Source: Fragilariopsis cylindrus CCMP1102 (taxonomy: Eukaryota > Bacillariophyta > Bacillariophyceae > Bacillariales > Bacillariaceae). From it: 64,000 nucleotides of DNA. The stretch lies in NCBI GenBank assembly GCA_900095095.1, contig FMBT01000453.1, positions 30,321-94,320 on the forward strand. Direction: 5' to 3'. A program made the position numbers and the translations under genes. Position 1 is the first letter of the stretch, and every line of letters begins with the position of its first letter. Below the pieces are notes generated by a model, which was given only the letters and a program-made list of their open reading frames with translations, had not been told where the DNA came from and searched no databases. Positions 1 through 11,261 of this stretch are shown here, in pieces.

Positions 1-2781
1 ATCAAGATCGGCAGCCACTCCTTTCTTTATTTCGTGTCCGTGGAGTCGATAAAGAAGAGAACGTTCCATCATTGGAGATGGTGTTCCTTCACGGTCCTGG
101 TATAGAGAAGTCAGATAAAAATAGTAAAAAATTGAGAAATTAGGACGCATATACAATAATTGGCACTCGCTGCTACGCTGACACTGCCAAATTGATACGC
201 AAACAATATGCAAGATTTAGATTAACTTACCAATAGACCGAATGCACGACATGTAGGATCACCAGCGGGACAGTGATCGCGGTAAACTGAATTAGCAATT
301 CTAGCCAAGTGAGGACTTTTAGCCAAGTCATCACCACCACCTCCACCCCAGATCAAAACATAATCAGCTAAATGTCGTGCAATTTGATAACCTTCCTCCT
401 CACTGGTAGTCAACGCCTTTCCTAGCAGGGCAATGTGTTCATGATTCCACGTATTCCCATCGGCAATGGTCGTGCGGTTGGCAATCGCTGTAATCTGATA
501 CCCATAATCCCACCAGGCCATGATTCTGGAATCTTCTGGAGTGTTGTCTTTCAACCACCAATAGGCTTCGCGATAGTCATCCAATTTGATAACCGTGCCG
601 TCACGTAATCGAGCCTTTACGATGATTGTTGGATTTGAAAGGTCATGCGAGAGTCTCCAACAATAATGCGTGAAGTTGGCACCAAGAATATAACTCATCA
701 ACAAAAGGAGGCAAGCAAGAGCTCGTTTCGCAAGGACGCCTTCGCTTGTTGTTAATGCACCATCAAACGCAGTTTTCAATGAATCCAGACCATCAAGACC
801 ATCATTCTTTTTATCATAATTATTTGTTGCATAGCTTGGTTTCTTCGGTTTTTTAGATTTGGATCCCTTCTTAATCAAGGGAATCGATTTTGTGGACTTG
901 CCAGTCCTGCTGCTACCACTTACATCATTCTGCGTGACAGCGGTAACTGCACTATCCTCATCTTCCCACCACTGTTGTAAGCACCACAAGACCATCCTTC
1001 CTGCAGCAATACCACCGAGAGCGCTTCCAATAGGAGCAGTCAACAGAATTAATCGAACCATTTTATGAGAAAAATAGTATGCTGTCATACCCCAAACCAG
1101 TAGAAAACTCGACGAATCACTCAAATTTGTCATAACCAGTAGGTATCCAATCGGTGCAATACTACAAACATGATGCAAATATTGAAAGTACGACCTTGAG
1201 CTTGCCGGTTGATGCTCAGCGACGGAATCGACTAGAGGATTTCCTGTTTTGGTATGCTGGACGAACAATCCACGAACGCGAGATGAAAACGGTCCGAAGT
1301 ATCCACTGGGCGCGATAGCTGTAATAAGAACAATAGCAACAACTCCCGTGACGGCGAAAACCTTAACTCGTAACATAAGAAATTCCATCCTAGTCATGTC
1401 TCGTTTCCCCCTAATAAAATTACAAACTTTCAAAAGTTGGTATCCACCAAAAACCGCACACGGACCTAACTGTTCCAAAGATTTGAGTGGAGCCCAGCCA
1501 ACGACCGGAATTTGAATGGCTAAACTGGTACCAATAATATAAAATAATGTATAACTCAAATATACCTTTGGAGAGAATCGTCCCATGGCAACCAATGCAG
1601 CTGCATGAACACCGACTAGATTCAATACAAAAATGTATCCACCCCATGCTGCTACCATATAAAAGTATGCCAATCCAGCAATAGCACCCATCCATGCCGA
1701 TTGTTCATTGCGGAGACTTCGCACCCAAAAGTAAAATGTTAATAGCATGGCAGTATTCGCAATTGATTCATTATCGTATCCTCCTCCAACACTCCTCATT
1801 AAGTGAGCTGGAACGATAGCCATCATACCCATAGCACAAACTCCACATTCTAATGCAGGAGAAAACAATCCTAATGCAATAGAACGATATTTTTGTTGCT
1901 GAATTTTTTCATCATCACCATCAGACTTTTTTCCTTGTATTAAGTCGATGACCCACGTTAATAGATTAGATGATGAATTTTCAGGGATTGTACATTCGTA
2001 CGTTAACAAACCAACTAAAACCGAAGCGATTGCACCAAACCAACAAGGAATGTAACAACATACATCATTCAATGACCAACTATCTAATATATACCGTTTG
2101 ATATAAACAGCCGTAAATTGCATTCCAGGATAAATAGTAGATCCTACTGGTCGTCCCAATGGGTACCATACCTTGTAATCGAACCACTGAAAAAACTTTT
2201 TTGCACCATGTTCATAAAGGTACTGTGTATTGAATATTAATGTTGTTGTTTTTGTTGTTGTTGCACATAAAAGAGTGAGAAAAAGAAGTGGACAATAATA
2301 ATTAATTAATTGTCGAAAAAATAAATTGAAGTTACACAAATTTGGAGTTAGACAATCAGACATGATGATGTTTGTTGTTGACATTTGAATCAAAGATAAA
2401 AAAGATAGGCTGTCGTCGTCATTCATTTCTTCTTCTTTCGTTTATTACTCTACTTCGTTTGCCCCTTTTCTCCTTCTTTTTTGTTCTCTATTTCTTTCTT
2501 CTTACCTCGGTTGCACGATAATTAAAATATGGATCAAATTCATGAATGACAGGACCGTATTCATCAATAGCAGCCATCCGAATACGATAGGCATAATAAA
2601 TAATACGATAAATTGCGTATGCACAAACACCAACCCAGGCCCAACCATAGACACTACCACCATTATCACCGTTATCGTCATCGTCTCGGTTGGAATCATC
2701 GCCATCATCTATCACAGCGGCGACGGCGACAGACAGCAGCAGCATTGCTACTACTAGCAACACTAGACGAATCACCATCAT
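1..2781 (-). CDS. STT3: Oligosaccharyltransferase catalytic subunit STT3, copy 1 (3' end outside window)
   Basis: Transfers the lipid-linked glycan to Asn-X-Ser/Thr in the ER lumen. Exons I can place are 2781-2506, 2222-231 and 96-1, the last running off the left edge. Splice sites are GAG|GTAAG...CACAG|TAC and TTG|GTAAG...ACCAG|GAC, both phase 0. Family motifs are clear: the first acidic motif HEFDPYFNYR, WYPLGRPVGSTIYPG, SVAEHQ, the catalytic WWDYGYQ, and DDLAKSPHLARI of the DK/MI region. About ten or more membrane segments precede the soluble part. The start is uncertain. ATG 2781 gives an odd hydrophobic leader (LLVVAMLLLSVAVAAV). An upstream ATG at 2827 opens a Ser/Ala-rich leader in another frame, which would need a one-base change near 2740 to join. 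It is tandem with a second STT3 and shares the first two intron positions with it. The family call is very secure. Confidence 0.95.
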
Positions 2782-2827
2782 TCGATTTGTTCATCGCCGC
2801 CGCGGAGGAAGGATTTGACTTTGCCAT

Positions 2828-3332
2828 CCTACAACACTAACGACCGTTCGTTATGAATTATATGAAGTTCTGGTAAGTCTGTGCTGTTTTGTTGATTACC
2901 GACTACCAGTATGAAATAAGCTATCTTACGATATTCCCTTCGTCGATTTGTTATGATCTTTCGTACTAGTACCGTATTAGAGAAAGTGTGGTAGAGATTG
3001 AAAGTGTGGTCATCGAGTTGTGTGATGGAATTGAGCGAGAAAATTTTATCATCTTTTGTCTCTATATACGTATGTATAATACTAATGAATCATAGATACG
3101 CAACATACATGCTCAATCTGTTAAGAAAAAATCTGAGTCGTACGTACTAATACGATACTTTTAAATATCACAATGAAATAAAATTGAAGAATCAGTAACA
3201 TACTGTAGTCGCAGAATCTTAATTTTGTTGAGTATAACAAAAAATGGATATATTAGATAGAAAGGCATACTAATTACGACTATGAATAACTGAGATTTCT
3301 TTGTCACAGGCATGCCTCATTTCATATTCATA
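2828..3332. other. Intergenic between the STT3 copies
   Basis: About 500 bp separate the start of STT3 copy 1 from the stop of STT3 copy 2 (stop at 3333). The stretch is AT-rich and should hold the promoter of copy 1 and the 3' end of copy 2. I see no ORF or RNA gene. Confidence 0.5.
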
Positions 3333-6300
3333 CTAGATGCTTCCCTTAATCGAACTGTGAGTGATTTCAGTTGGTTTAACTCCATTAACATCTCCTCTTT
3401 CCTCGCTGACCCCAAGTTTTCGAAGAACTTGAATCATACCGGATCGACCATACTCATGAGCCCAAAAAATTGGTCCTCTTCCATCCTTGCTTCGCATATG
3501 AGCCAATTCAGGATTAGTAGAAAGTACTGACATAAACTCATCTCGTTCAGAATTCTTAATAATTTCCCACATCATGCTCGTCTTCTCGTTGTCGTCCCAT
3601 TTTTTATTGAGTTCATCAATAGTTTCATCCGGAAGTTTTTTGAAACCAGCTTGTTTTTTAGCTAACTCCGCTTGCGAAGGTTGAGAGGCTGCTCGACTGC
3701 CTTTGTTACTTTAACACAACACGATGAAATAATTCGAAGGAAAAAAAGGAGGGAAGATAGTGAAATTTAGAAAACCTGTTATATCATATCAGTCAAATTG
3801 GAAACATCTTCAAATTTTAGCAAACTTACTTCAAATTCTCGAAGTACTGCTTTTGATATTCCGAATCTTCACTTTTTGTATTGAAATCCTCCAATTGGGC
3901 AAAATCCTTTCTCTCAGCAAGAATCTTTTCCAAAGCAGGGGGATACTGTCCAGGGCAATACCACGAGCCAGGCGCATCACAAACGCGATTATTCTCAACC
4001 CATTCCTTCGACTCCTTCGAAACAGATAAAATCTTGTAAATACGGACCTTCCCGTACTTGCTGCGGAAAACTTCTTTCCAACGATTTGGATCAGCTTGAA
4101 CACCAGAGACAATACCATTGCTATGAAGCTTGTACAGCAAACTATCACTTAACTGTTCGCTTGGAATACCACCGCGCTGAAATGAGAAGACAAACGAAGA
4201 GGTGAAGAGAAATCGAAGAATTAGTAAACGTGTATAGGTATGTAATTGACAAAGAGTGAGGACATTCCAAGAATCGTCAGAAATATTATTTATATTACTC
4301 ACCCTCATACTGAAGTCTCGGCAAGTGGGTTCGGAACAAAGTCCTCTGTAAACAGAATTTGCAATACGTTTGAGATGAGGACTCTTCGCAAGATCATCAC
4401 CACCACCTCCTGCCCAGACCAAAACGTAGTCTGCTAAATGGCGAGCAATTCTGTGAGCATCCTTCTCAGGTCCTGTCAAAATTCGTCCCAAAAGAGCAAT
4501 ATGCTCGTGATTCCAAGTATTACCATCTGCAATTGTGGTTCTGTTACCAATACCAGTGATCTGGTACCCGTAGTCCCACCAGGCCATGATACGAGCATCT
4601 TCAGGGGTTTTGTCTCGTAGCCAGAAATAGGCCTCACGATAGTCATCAACCACAACCGTTTCTCCTGTTTGCCGATTTTGTCCCTTGGTAATGATGGTTG
4701 GATGACTGATCTGTTTAGCAATTTGATGACACATTTGTTTGAATTCATTTGCTTTGGGAAGAGAATACTTAATGAAATAAGCTCCAACTCCTAAGCGAAT
4801 AGCACGCACCCACAAAGGATCGGATCTTTTCACTTCTGCGGTTTTAGTAGTCTCAATTTTCTTCTTCTGAGCCTTCTTTTTCTTGCTTTTCCCATTCTTC
4901 TTATTTTCATTTGGAGAATCGTCGGCGAATAAATCATATTCATCTTCTTTTACTGGTGGTGGAATTTTTTCTTCCGAGTCAGCATTCTCTAGCATTGAAT
5001 CCAAGGATGGGCGCGCTTCTCCAAAAATACCCCCGATACTCCATGCCCAGAAATAACCCAAGAAAATTCCACCGCAAATACTGGCAATGGGAGCCGCCAA
5101 CAAGATAAGACGCACCATTTTAAGACTGAAAAAATACGCAGCAAGCCCGTACACGATCAAAAAACTAGATGCTGGCGTGCATCCAATCATAGCGACAATA
5201 CCGAATCCGATTGGTGCTAGGTAACAAATGATATTCAAATACTGAAAGTATGCTTCCTTCGACGCTGCTTGATGCTCTGCCACCGAATCTACCAATGGGT
5301 TACCCGTCTTGGTGTGCTTCACAAACAACCCTCTTACACGGGAAGAAATGGGACCAAAGTATCCACTACTGTGCAGCCAGAATACGACAGGCATGGCCAC
5401 AATTGCAGCAGCAAGACAAACCATACCTCGTACCTTCCATTTATTAACCTTCGGGAATTTCCTTTCAGATACAAGCATAAGTTGCAAAGCTTGCAGGCCA
5501 ACAAAAACTCCAAACGGACCTAGCTGTTCAATAGATTTGATGGGCGTCAAACCAACCACCGGAATTTGCATTGCCAAAAGAGTTCCGACTGCATAAAAAC
5601 TGGTATAAGAACAGTACAAATGATTAAATGGTACCTTACGAAGAAGGAGGACAAAAAGTGCGTGAATACCGACGAGATTAATAACAAAGACGTAACCACC
5701 CCATGCTGCTACCATGTAAAAGTACATAAAACCAGTAACGACACCAAGAATAGTTGCTCTAGTGGTATTTTTAGAGGACACAGTCCATGTCCAGAACCAG
5801 AATGTCAATTGCATAGCAGTGGTTGCGACACTTTCGTTGTCATACCCACCACCGACACTTCGTAACAAGTGGGCAGGTACAACGGCCATGATAAGAGCCG
5901 TAAATACGGCCGACTCCAAGGCTGGAGGGTTCTTTTGAGTGGCCATACCCCAATTCGATCCCGTCGTTTTGATTAAAAGTTTTTCAATAATTTGTTTGAG
6001 TGGTAATACGATGTGAGTTGTCACCTGAGATACCAATGGCAAATCCGTCAATAAACTCTTGCTTTTTGAAGCAACGCCAACTGATTGGACTGCAGTATAA
6101 CAAAGTGCAGCTGTCGCCAAGGTTGCTGCAACACCAAACCAGCAGGGAACGAAACAACAGATGTCATTGATCGACCAATCCGGTAGGATAAATTGTTTAA
6201 TCCAGACACTGGTAAACTGCATTCCAGGATAAATAGTAGTTCCAACCGGTCGTCCCAAAGGATACCATGACATGTAATCGAACCACTTGAAGAATCTCGC

Positions 6301-6785
6301 TGAACCATTCGCCCACAGATACTGAAGAAAGAAGGGAAGAAATTAAATTTTCATTAATAGCATCGCAAATGACGACCACATGCAGTCATATGTATATATA
6401 CACAAGAAAAATAGAGAGATGACGAGATATAAAGTGAACAAACAGCAGAAATCATGATGAGATTTTGAAATTGAAATTTGATATTTAACACTCGACTTTA
6501 TTTGTTCTACTTTTTTTTTTTCCTACCTCGGCAGCACGATAATTAAAGTATGGGTCAAATTCATGAATTACTCGACCGTATCATTAATGGCATACAAACG
6601 AATATTGTATGCTTCGACGCATGCTCGATATAATAATTCAAGAAACAAATAATGTAAATTGCCGATGCAACAGGAGAAAGTAATGAAACGTAAACGGCCT
6701 CCATCGGTGAGGATGATGCTGTCACAGGAGCAATTTCATTTTCCTCCTTCGAGGTATTATTTTTGTTACTTTTGGTTCCGGTCAT
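3333..6785 (-). CDS. STT3: Oligosaccharyltransferase catalytic subunit STT3, copy 2, with ankyrin-like C-terminal extension
   Basis: This is the complete paralogue of the left-edge STT3. Exons are 6785-6527, 6321-4303, 4176-3830 and 3708-3333, with donors GTAGG, GTGAGT and GTAAGT and acceptors TTCAG, TTCAG and AAAG. Phases fit at all three junctions. It carries HEFDPYFNYR, SVAEHQ, WWDYGYQ and DDLAKSPHLKRI. The last exon adds about 120 residues beyond the usual STT3 end: a charged linker, then an ankyrin-like segment (SKDGRGPIFWAHEYGR...LRKLGV). The start at 6785 is the first good in-frame ATG; the open frame reaches 6845 without one. Exon 1 is disturbed: AYNIRLYAIN (6620-6585) lies in a different frame from both the N-terminus and HEFDPYFNYR. 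This implies about two single-base deletions, near 6580 and 6630-6680. Function of the main body looks intact. Confidence 0.92.
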
Positions 6786-6845
6786 AATGTCTTGATTTTC
6801 TTGGATTTTTTCTTTCTCTTCTATAGCCTTTATCGGGATGCACAC

Positions 6846-7358
6846 ACTTGTAATCTGATAAGAAGATCACAGATATTTTCAAACGAGAAATGAGATTAAA
6901 GAATGTACCGGTCTACTTTCTCTTTCTATCGCTCTTCTTTCAAGAATCGAATCCTTGTATCCTACTTCTCAAGCAAAAAGATTTGTAACGTTTTTTTCAA
7001 ATTAAAAAAAACATAAATTCTCATCATTTCGACCATTTATTTTATCACCGCACAATAAATAAAAGTTCATCAGCAATCTATTCTTTTTTCATGAAACAGT
7101 CGCGCGTGACATAAAAATTAGTCGAACAAGTCGGACAATAAGAAATCTTCCAAGCTACGTCATACAAATAGACGCAGTCAGTCCCAAGAATCTTCATATC
7201 CTTACTCATTCATACGCTCATAACTGCTTAGCGTTGTTATCGTTGCATACCAGTATCTTAATTTTTGCATTACTGTTACAATCCATCCATATTCACTCTA
7301 TTCCAATCCTTCAGTCATCCCGTAAATTTTGCTTTTAACTTAAACAACAACAACAACA
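6846..7358. other. Divergent promoter region, STT3 copy 2 / plastid protein gene
   Basis: These 0.5 kb lie between two genes transcribed away from each other, so they should contain both promoters. The sequence is AT-rich. A run of CAACAACAACAACA sits just before the ATG at 7359, a context typical of a leader. No ORF was accepted. Confidence 0.5.
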
Positions 7359-7940
7359 ATGAAGTTCGGTGCCATTATTCTCGCTACCATTGCTAGTGCC
7401 TCGGCATTTAGCAACCCAACCGCAAATTCTCACACAACGAGAAATTCTATGGCCTTGAATGCTGAATCTGTACCACTTGCCAATGGTTCTATGTCTTTTA
7501 ATCGCGTCTGTCGTGAATGGCGATGCAAGTACGATGGAGATAAGTCTACATCTGAAAGTTTAGAAGCAATTTCTAAGGTATTAGATGAATGTCTTCCTGA
7601 AATTAAAAAAGCATCGAAGGATATCACGATCAATCGTTTGGTATGTGGAGGATGTTTAGATTTCAAATTAATGATGACACTTCCATTGGCGGACTTCGGA
7701 CCTTGGGAAGAAAAGTGAGTTCGACAACATGATCAACAATAGATCAATATTTTGAAAGAATTGACTGCGCCATTCGTGATTTGTATCTTAATTTTTTGTT
7801 CTATCAATTCGATCTCACATTTTGAATTTTCTTTTTACAGTGGCTTTGCACCTGAAAGTGACTTCCTCGAAAAGATTAAGGCCATTGATGGAGTCTCTCT
7901 AGTAGAAACACAAACCATTACCAACATGGTAATCAACTAA
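7359..7940 (+). CDS. Small plastid-targeted protein of unknown function
   Basis: Two exons, 7359-7714 and 7841-7940 (GAAAA|GTGAGT...TTTTTACAG|TGG, phase 2), give about 151 residues. The first 17 residues form a signal peptide ending ASASAF. The A^F junction is the diatom ASAFAP-type plastid import motif, and a Ser/Thr/Asn-rich transit stretch follows. The mature part holds four cysteines (VCREWRCKY and VCGGCLDF), a helical Glu/Lys-rich middle and a conserved-looking [17 protein letters not shown] block across the intron. I do not recognise the domain. The CxxC could bind metal or be redox active, which is inference. The 3' end faces the ClpC gene, with about 200 bp between stops. Confidence 0.85.
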
Positions 7941-8143
7941 ACGTAGAAACAGTAAGCTTGCTAGACTGCTATTACAGTGAATGTACACGATTATAAACTT
8001 TCTTCTTTCCTAGTTCCTAGTTAGTTATTACTATTTATTACAGTTATAATTTCGTTTAGGATAAGAATCTGTAGAAAGATTCTATAGTGAAAATTATTAG
8101 ATATCATATGTCATTTTCTATAATTTGCCGTATATTAGCTAGC

Positions 8144-11100
8144 CTACACAGGGTTTACCTCCAAATCAAGATCCTCTGAAGAGGGCCTGCTCTTTTTTTT
8201 TGTTCGCGTAGAATCCTCACTTCCGTTGACGCTATTTGTCGTCGATTCGTCAGTCATTTCATCTTCATCTGCCCAAATTTTGGAACTTCCTATACCCTGA
8301 CTGACTTTATCAACAAGTACTTTTAACGCCTCACCATCAGAGGATCTGCGAACTTCTACAGTGTAATGACGAGAAGATGGATCTAATTCATCTGGAATCA
8401 AATCAACTACTGCCTCGTCCCCATTCTTCAAGAATCCACGAATTAGAGCATCGGAGACAGCATCTTCGAAGAAACGCTGTGCGGCTCGTCTCATAGGTCG
8501 AGCACCAAACTGTGCTGCGTTGCTGCTTCCTTCTTCCATTACCTTCATAGATAGTGCAGGAGAAGCAGAAAGTTTCAAATCTTGCTCTGATTCAGCTCGT
8601 TGCGTGATTTTACTTAAAAGCAAATCAGAAATACTTGATAGATCAGTGGAGGACAACGGAGAGAAAACAACAATTTCATCCATCCGATTCAACAATTCTG
8701 GTTTCATCGTATCCTCTAATGCATCCTTCACAGTCTCTGAAAGTCTTGCGTAAAGCAAATCATCTTCTTGTTGCTGTTTATCTTCATTATCGCTTTCGCT
8801 TTCGCCATTGACAAGACGTGCCGCTGATTCTAGTCTTGACAGATTCAGAATATCCCGACTACCAACATTTGATGTCATGATCAAAATTGTATTTTTGAAG
8901 TTAACTGTTCGACCTTTACCATCCGTTAAGATACCATCTTCTAAAATTTGAAGCAGTATATTTAGAACGTCGCCATGTGCCTTTTCAAGTTCATCGAGTA
9001 ACACCACAGAGTGGGGTGAACTACGGACAGCCTCAGTCAACTGCCCACCCTCTTCGTAACCGATGTAGCCAGGCGGTGGACCTGTCAATCGCGAAACAGA
9101 ATGCTTCTCCATATATTCAGAACAATCAATTCGGATCATATCCTTTTCAGACCCAAAGTATGTTTCTGCTAAGGTTTTACATAGCTCGGTCTTACCTACA
9201 AAAAGATGAATAGTAGTATCAAGTCAATAGAGACAGTAAGTGCGAGTATTTTTATGTTGCGTTCAATGTTTGAATACAAAAGGTTGCGATACGATATGGA
9301 AAAAAAAATCTTTGATTATATTTGCAAGCTTACCTGTTCCTGTTGGGCCACAAAACATAAAGGATGCAATGGGACGTTGAGGGTCTCTCAATCCAGACCG
9401 GGCTCTACGAACTGCACGTGATACAGATTGGATTGCTCTCTTTTGTCCTTTCACTCGCATTGTCATATTATCCTCTAATTGAACCAATCGATTCATCTCA
9501 CTCGACTCCAACTTTCCTAGCGGTATGGATGCCCAGTCACTAATGACCTGTGTGATTGTATGTTCGTCGACGACTGGTAGATCCTTCTCGCTACCCTCAT
9601 CCTCATCATCCTCATTATCCTCATCAGCGTACGCGGCATCACTCGAATATCTTTCTAAATGCGCAATGGCTCCGGCTTCATCCATCAAGTCTATAGCTTT
9701 ATCAGGTAAGAATCGATCGGTCAAGTAACGTTCTGACAATTTTGCCGCAGCTACAAGACTTTCGGGTGTGTACGTCACTCGATGATGTTTTTCATACGAC
9801 GAAGATATTGCTCCTAGAATTTCTATCGTTTCCTGTACGGATGGCTCCTTGCACATAACAGGTTGTAAACGCCTTTCTAACGCAGCATCCTTTTCAATGT
9901 ATTTCCGGTACTCAGATATTGTAGTCGCCCCTATTAATTGAAGCTGACCTCGTGCAAGTACTGGTTTCAAAAGATTTGCGGCATCCATCGCTCCTTCTGC
10001 GGCGCCTGCTCCCACTATATTATGAATCTTAAAAACAAAAACAAATGCTGATTAGGTCGAAGAACTATTGGTAGCACTAACAATCATGTATATAATTTGT
10101 TATAGTCGTTTCTTTTATTCTTACCTCGTCAATGAACAAATAGTTGGTGGGGCTTTCGGGTCTGTCACCTCTGATATGATAGCCTGGAGGCGTTCTTCAA
10201 ATTCTCCGCGATATTTCGTCCCAGCTACTAAGTTAGCAAGTTCTATTGAAACTAAGCGGTACCCTTAAGACGAGGCGGACATTTCTTCGGATCGACTAAC
10301 ACCTGAGCAATACCTTCAACCACAGTAGTTTTTCCTACTCCAGCTTCTCCGACTAAACATACGTTATTCTTTCGTCGTCGAACAAGTGTCCGTATGCATG
10401 AATTAATCTCCTTGTCTCGACCTTGCACAACATCCAGCAATCCATCTTTCGCTTGCTTCGTAGATCTACTCCGATTTCATCGAGAGTTTTTGTTTTAGCG
10501 GTGCCACCAACCCCGGTCACTAATTCACGTTCATCTTCTTGACTTTCCTGCAGATGACCCAGTAAGGACACACACAAATCAACGGTATTGAAATCTGGTT
10601 CAATCTTAGTCATCAAATAATATGCTCCGTTGGTGGATGCATTATTGACAGCTTTTGGTGGATCACCCTCTTTGTACTCCAACATGGCCAACAGTAGATG
10701 TTGCGTTTGGATAGTATTCGATTCCATTGCATCAGCAATTGCTCCAGCTTCCTTCAATGTCTTTTGGACGTCCTTTCCAAAGGGAAGATCATCGTTTGGA
10801 TCACGAGCCTTGAAAAAGCCACCATGACGACTTCTCTTTTTCGGGATATACTTTTTCTAACGCGGCTGTTGTTTCCCTCCAAGTGATGCCATATTGTTTT
10901 AATGTTCTTTCCATCGCAGATGATCCTGGCATATCCACAACACCCGCCACCAAAAATGGGAGTTCCACTTGAGGTTGTCCAAACTTTTGTGCTTGTTTTT
11001 GTGCTGTGACGATTGCACCAATACATTCTTCCGTCATCCGTTCGAACACCATTCGTTTTGTACTACTCGTCCTTGAACTATACGTTGTCGTTGTCACATG

Positions 11101-11261
11101 ACGGATGGTGACATACTTTTTTGTTCTATTACTTTCCCCCTGTTATTATTCGATAAGAATGCATCAACGACAGAAGTTGACGTTAGGAACGCGATCGCTG
11201 TAAATTCCAGCATCATCGTCACGACGACGAGACAGCTTATTTTACGAATGCTTCCGGCCAT
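8144..11261 (-). CDS. clpC: ClpC-type AAA+ chaperone (Clp/Hsp100), plastid-targeted, with frame breaks in exon 1
   Basis: ATP-driven unfoldase of the Clp/Hsp100 family. Exons are 11261-10125, 10027-9334 and 9195-8144. It starts with a signal peptide ending VVDAFLSNN, which fits A^F plastid import. Then come a Clp N-domain ([19 protein letters not shown]), AAA1 with Walker [18 protein letters not shown], and AAA2 with Walker A GPTGTGKT built across the 9334/9195 intron, followed by [14 protein letters not shown] and MTSNVGS. The linker between the AAA domains is short and very acidic (about 9590-9640), where ClpC carries a UVR segment and ClpB a long coiled coil. Exon 1 needs about five single-base corrections, near 11120, 10840, 10468, 10258 and 10145, to read through conserved sequence. 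Elsewhere the gene is clean. Diatom plastid genomes are known to carry clpC as well, so this nuclear copy is an additional form. Confidence 0.88.

Noticed and set aside
10125-11261. Short introns to explain the ClpC frame breaks
   Set aside because: No GT...AG pairs of plausible length fit the break points, and conserved residues continue right up to both sides.
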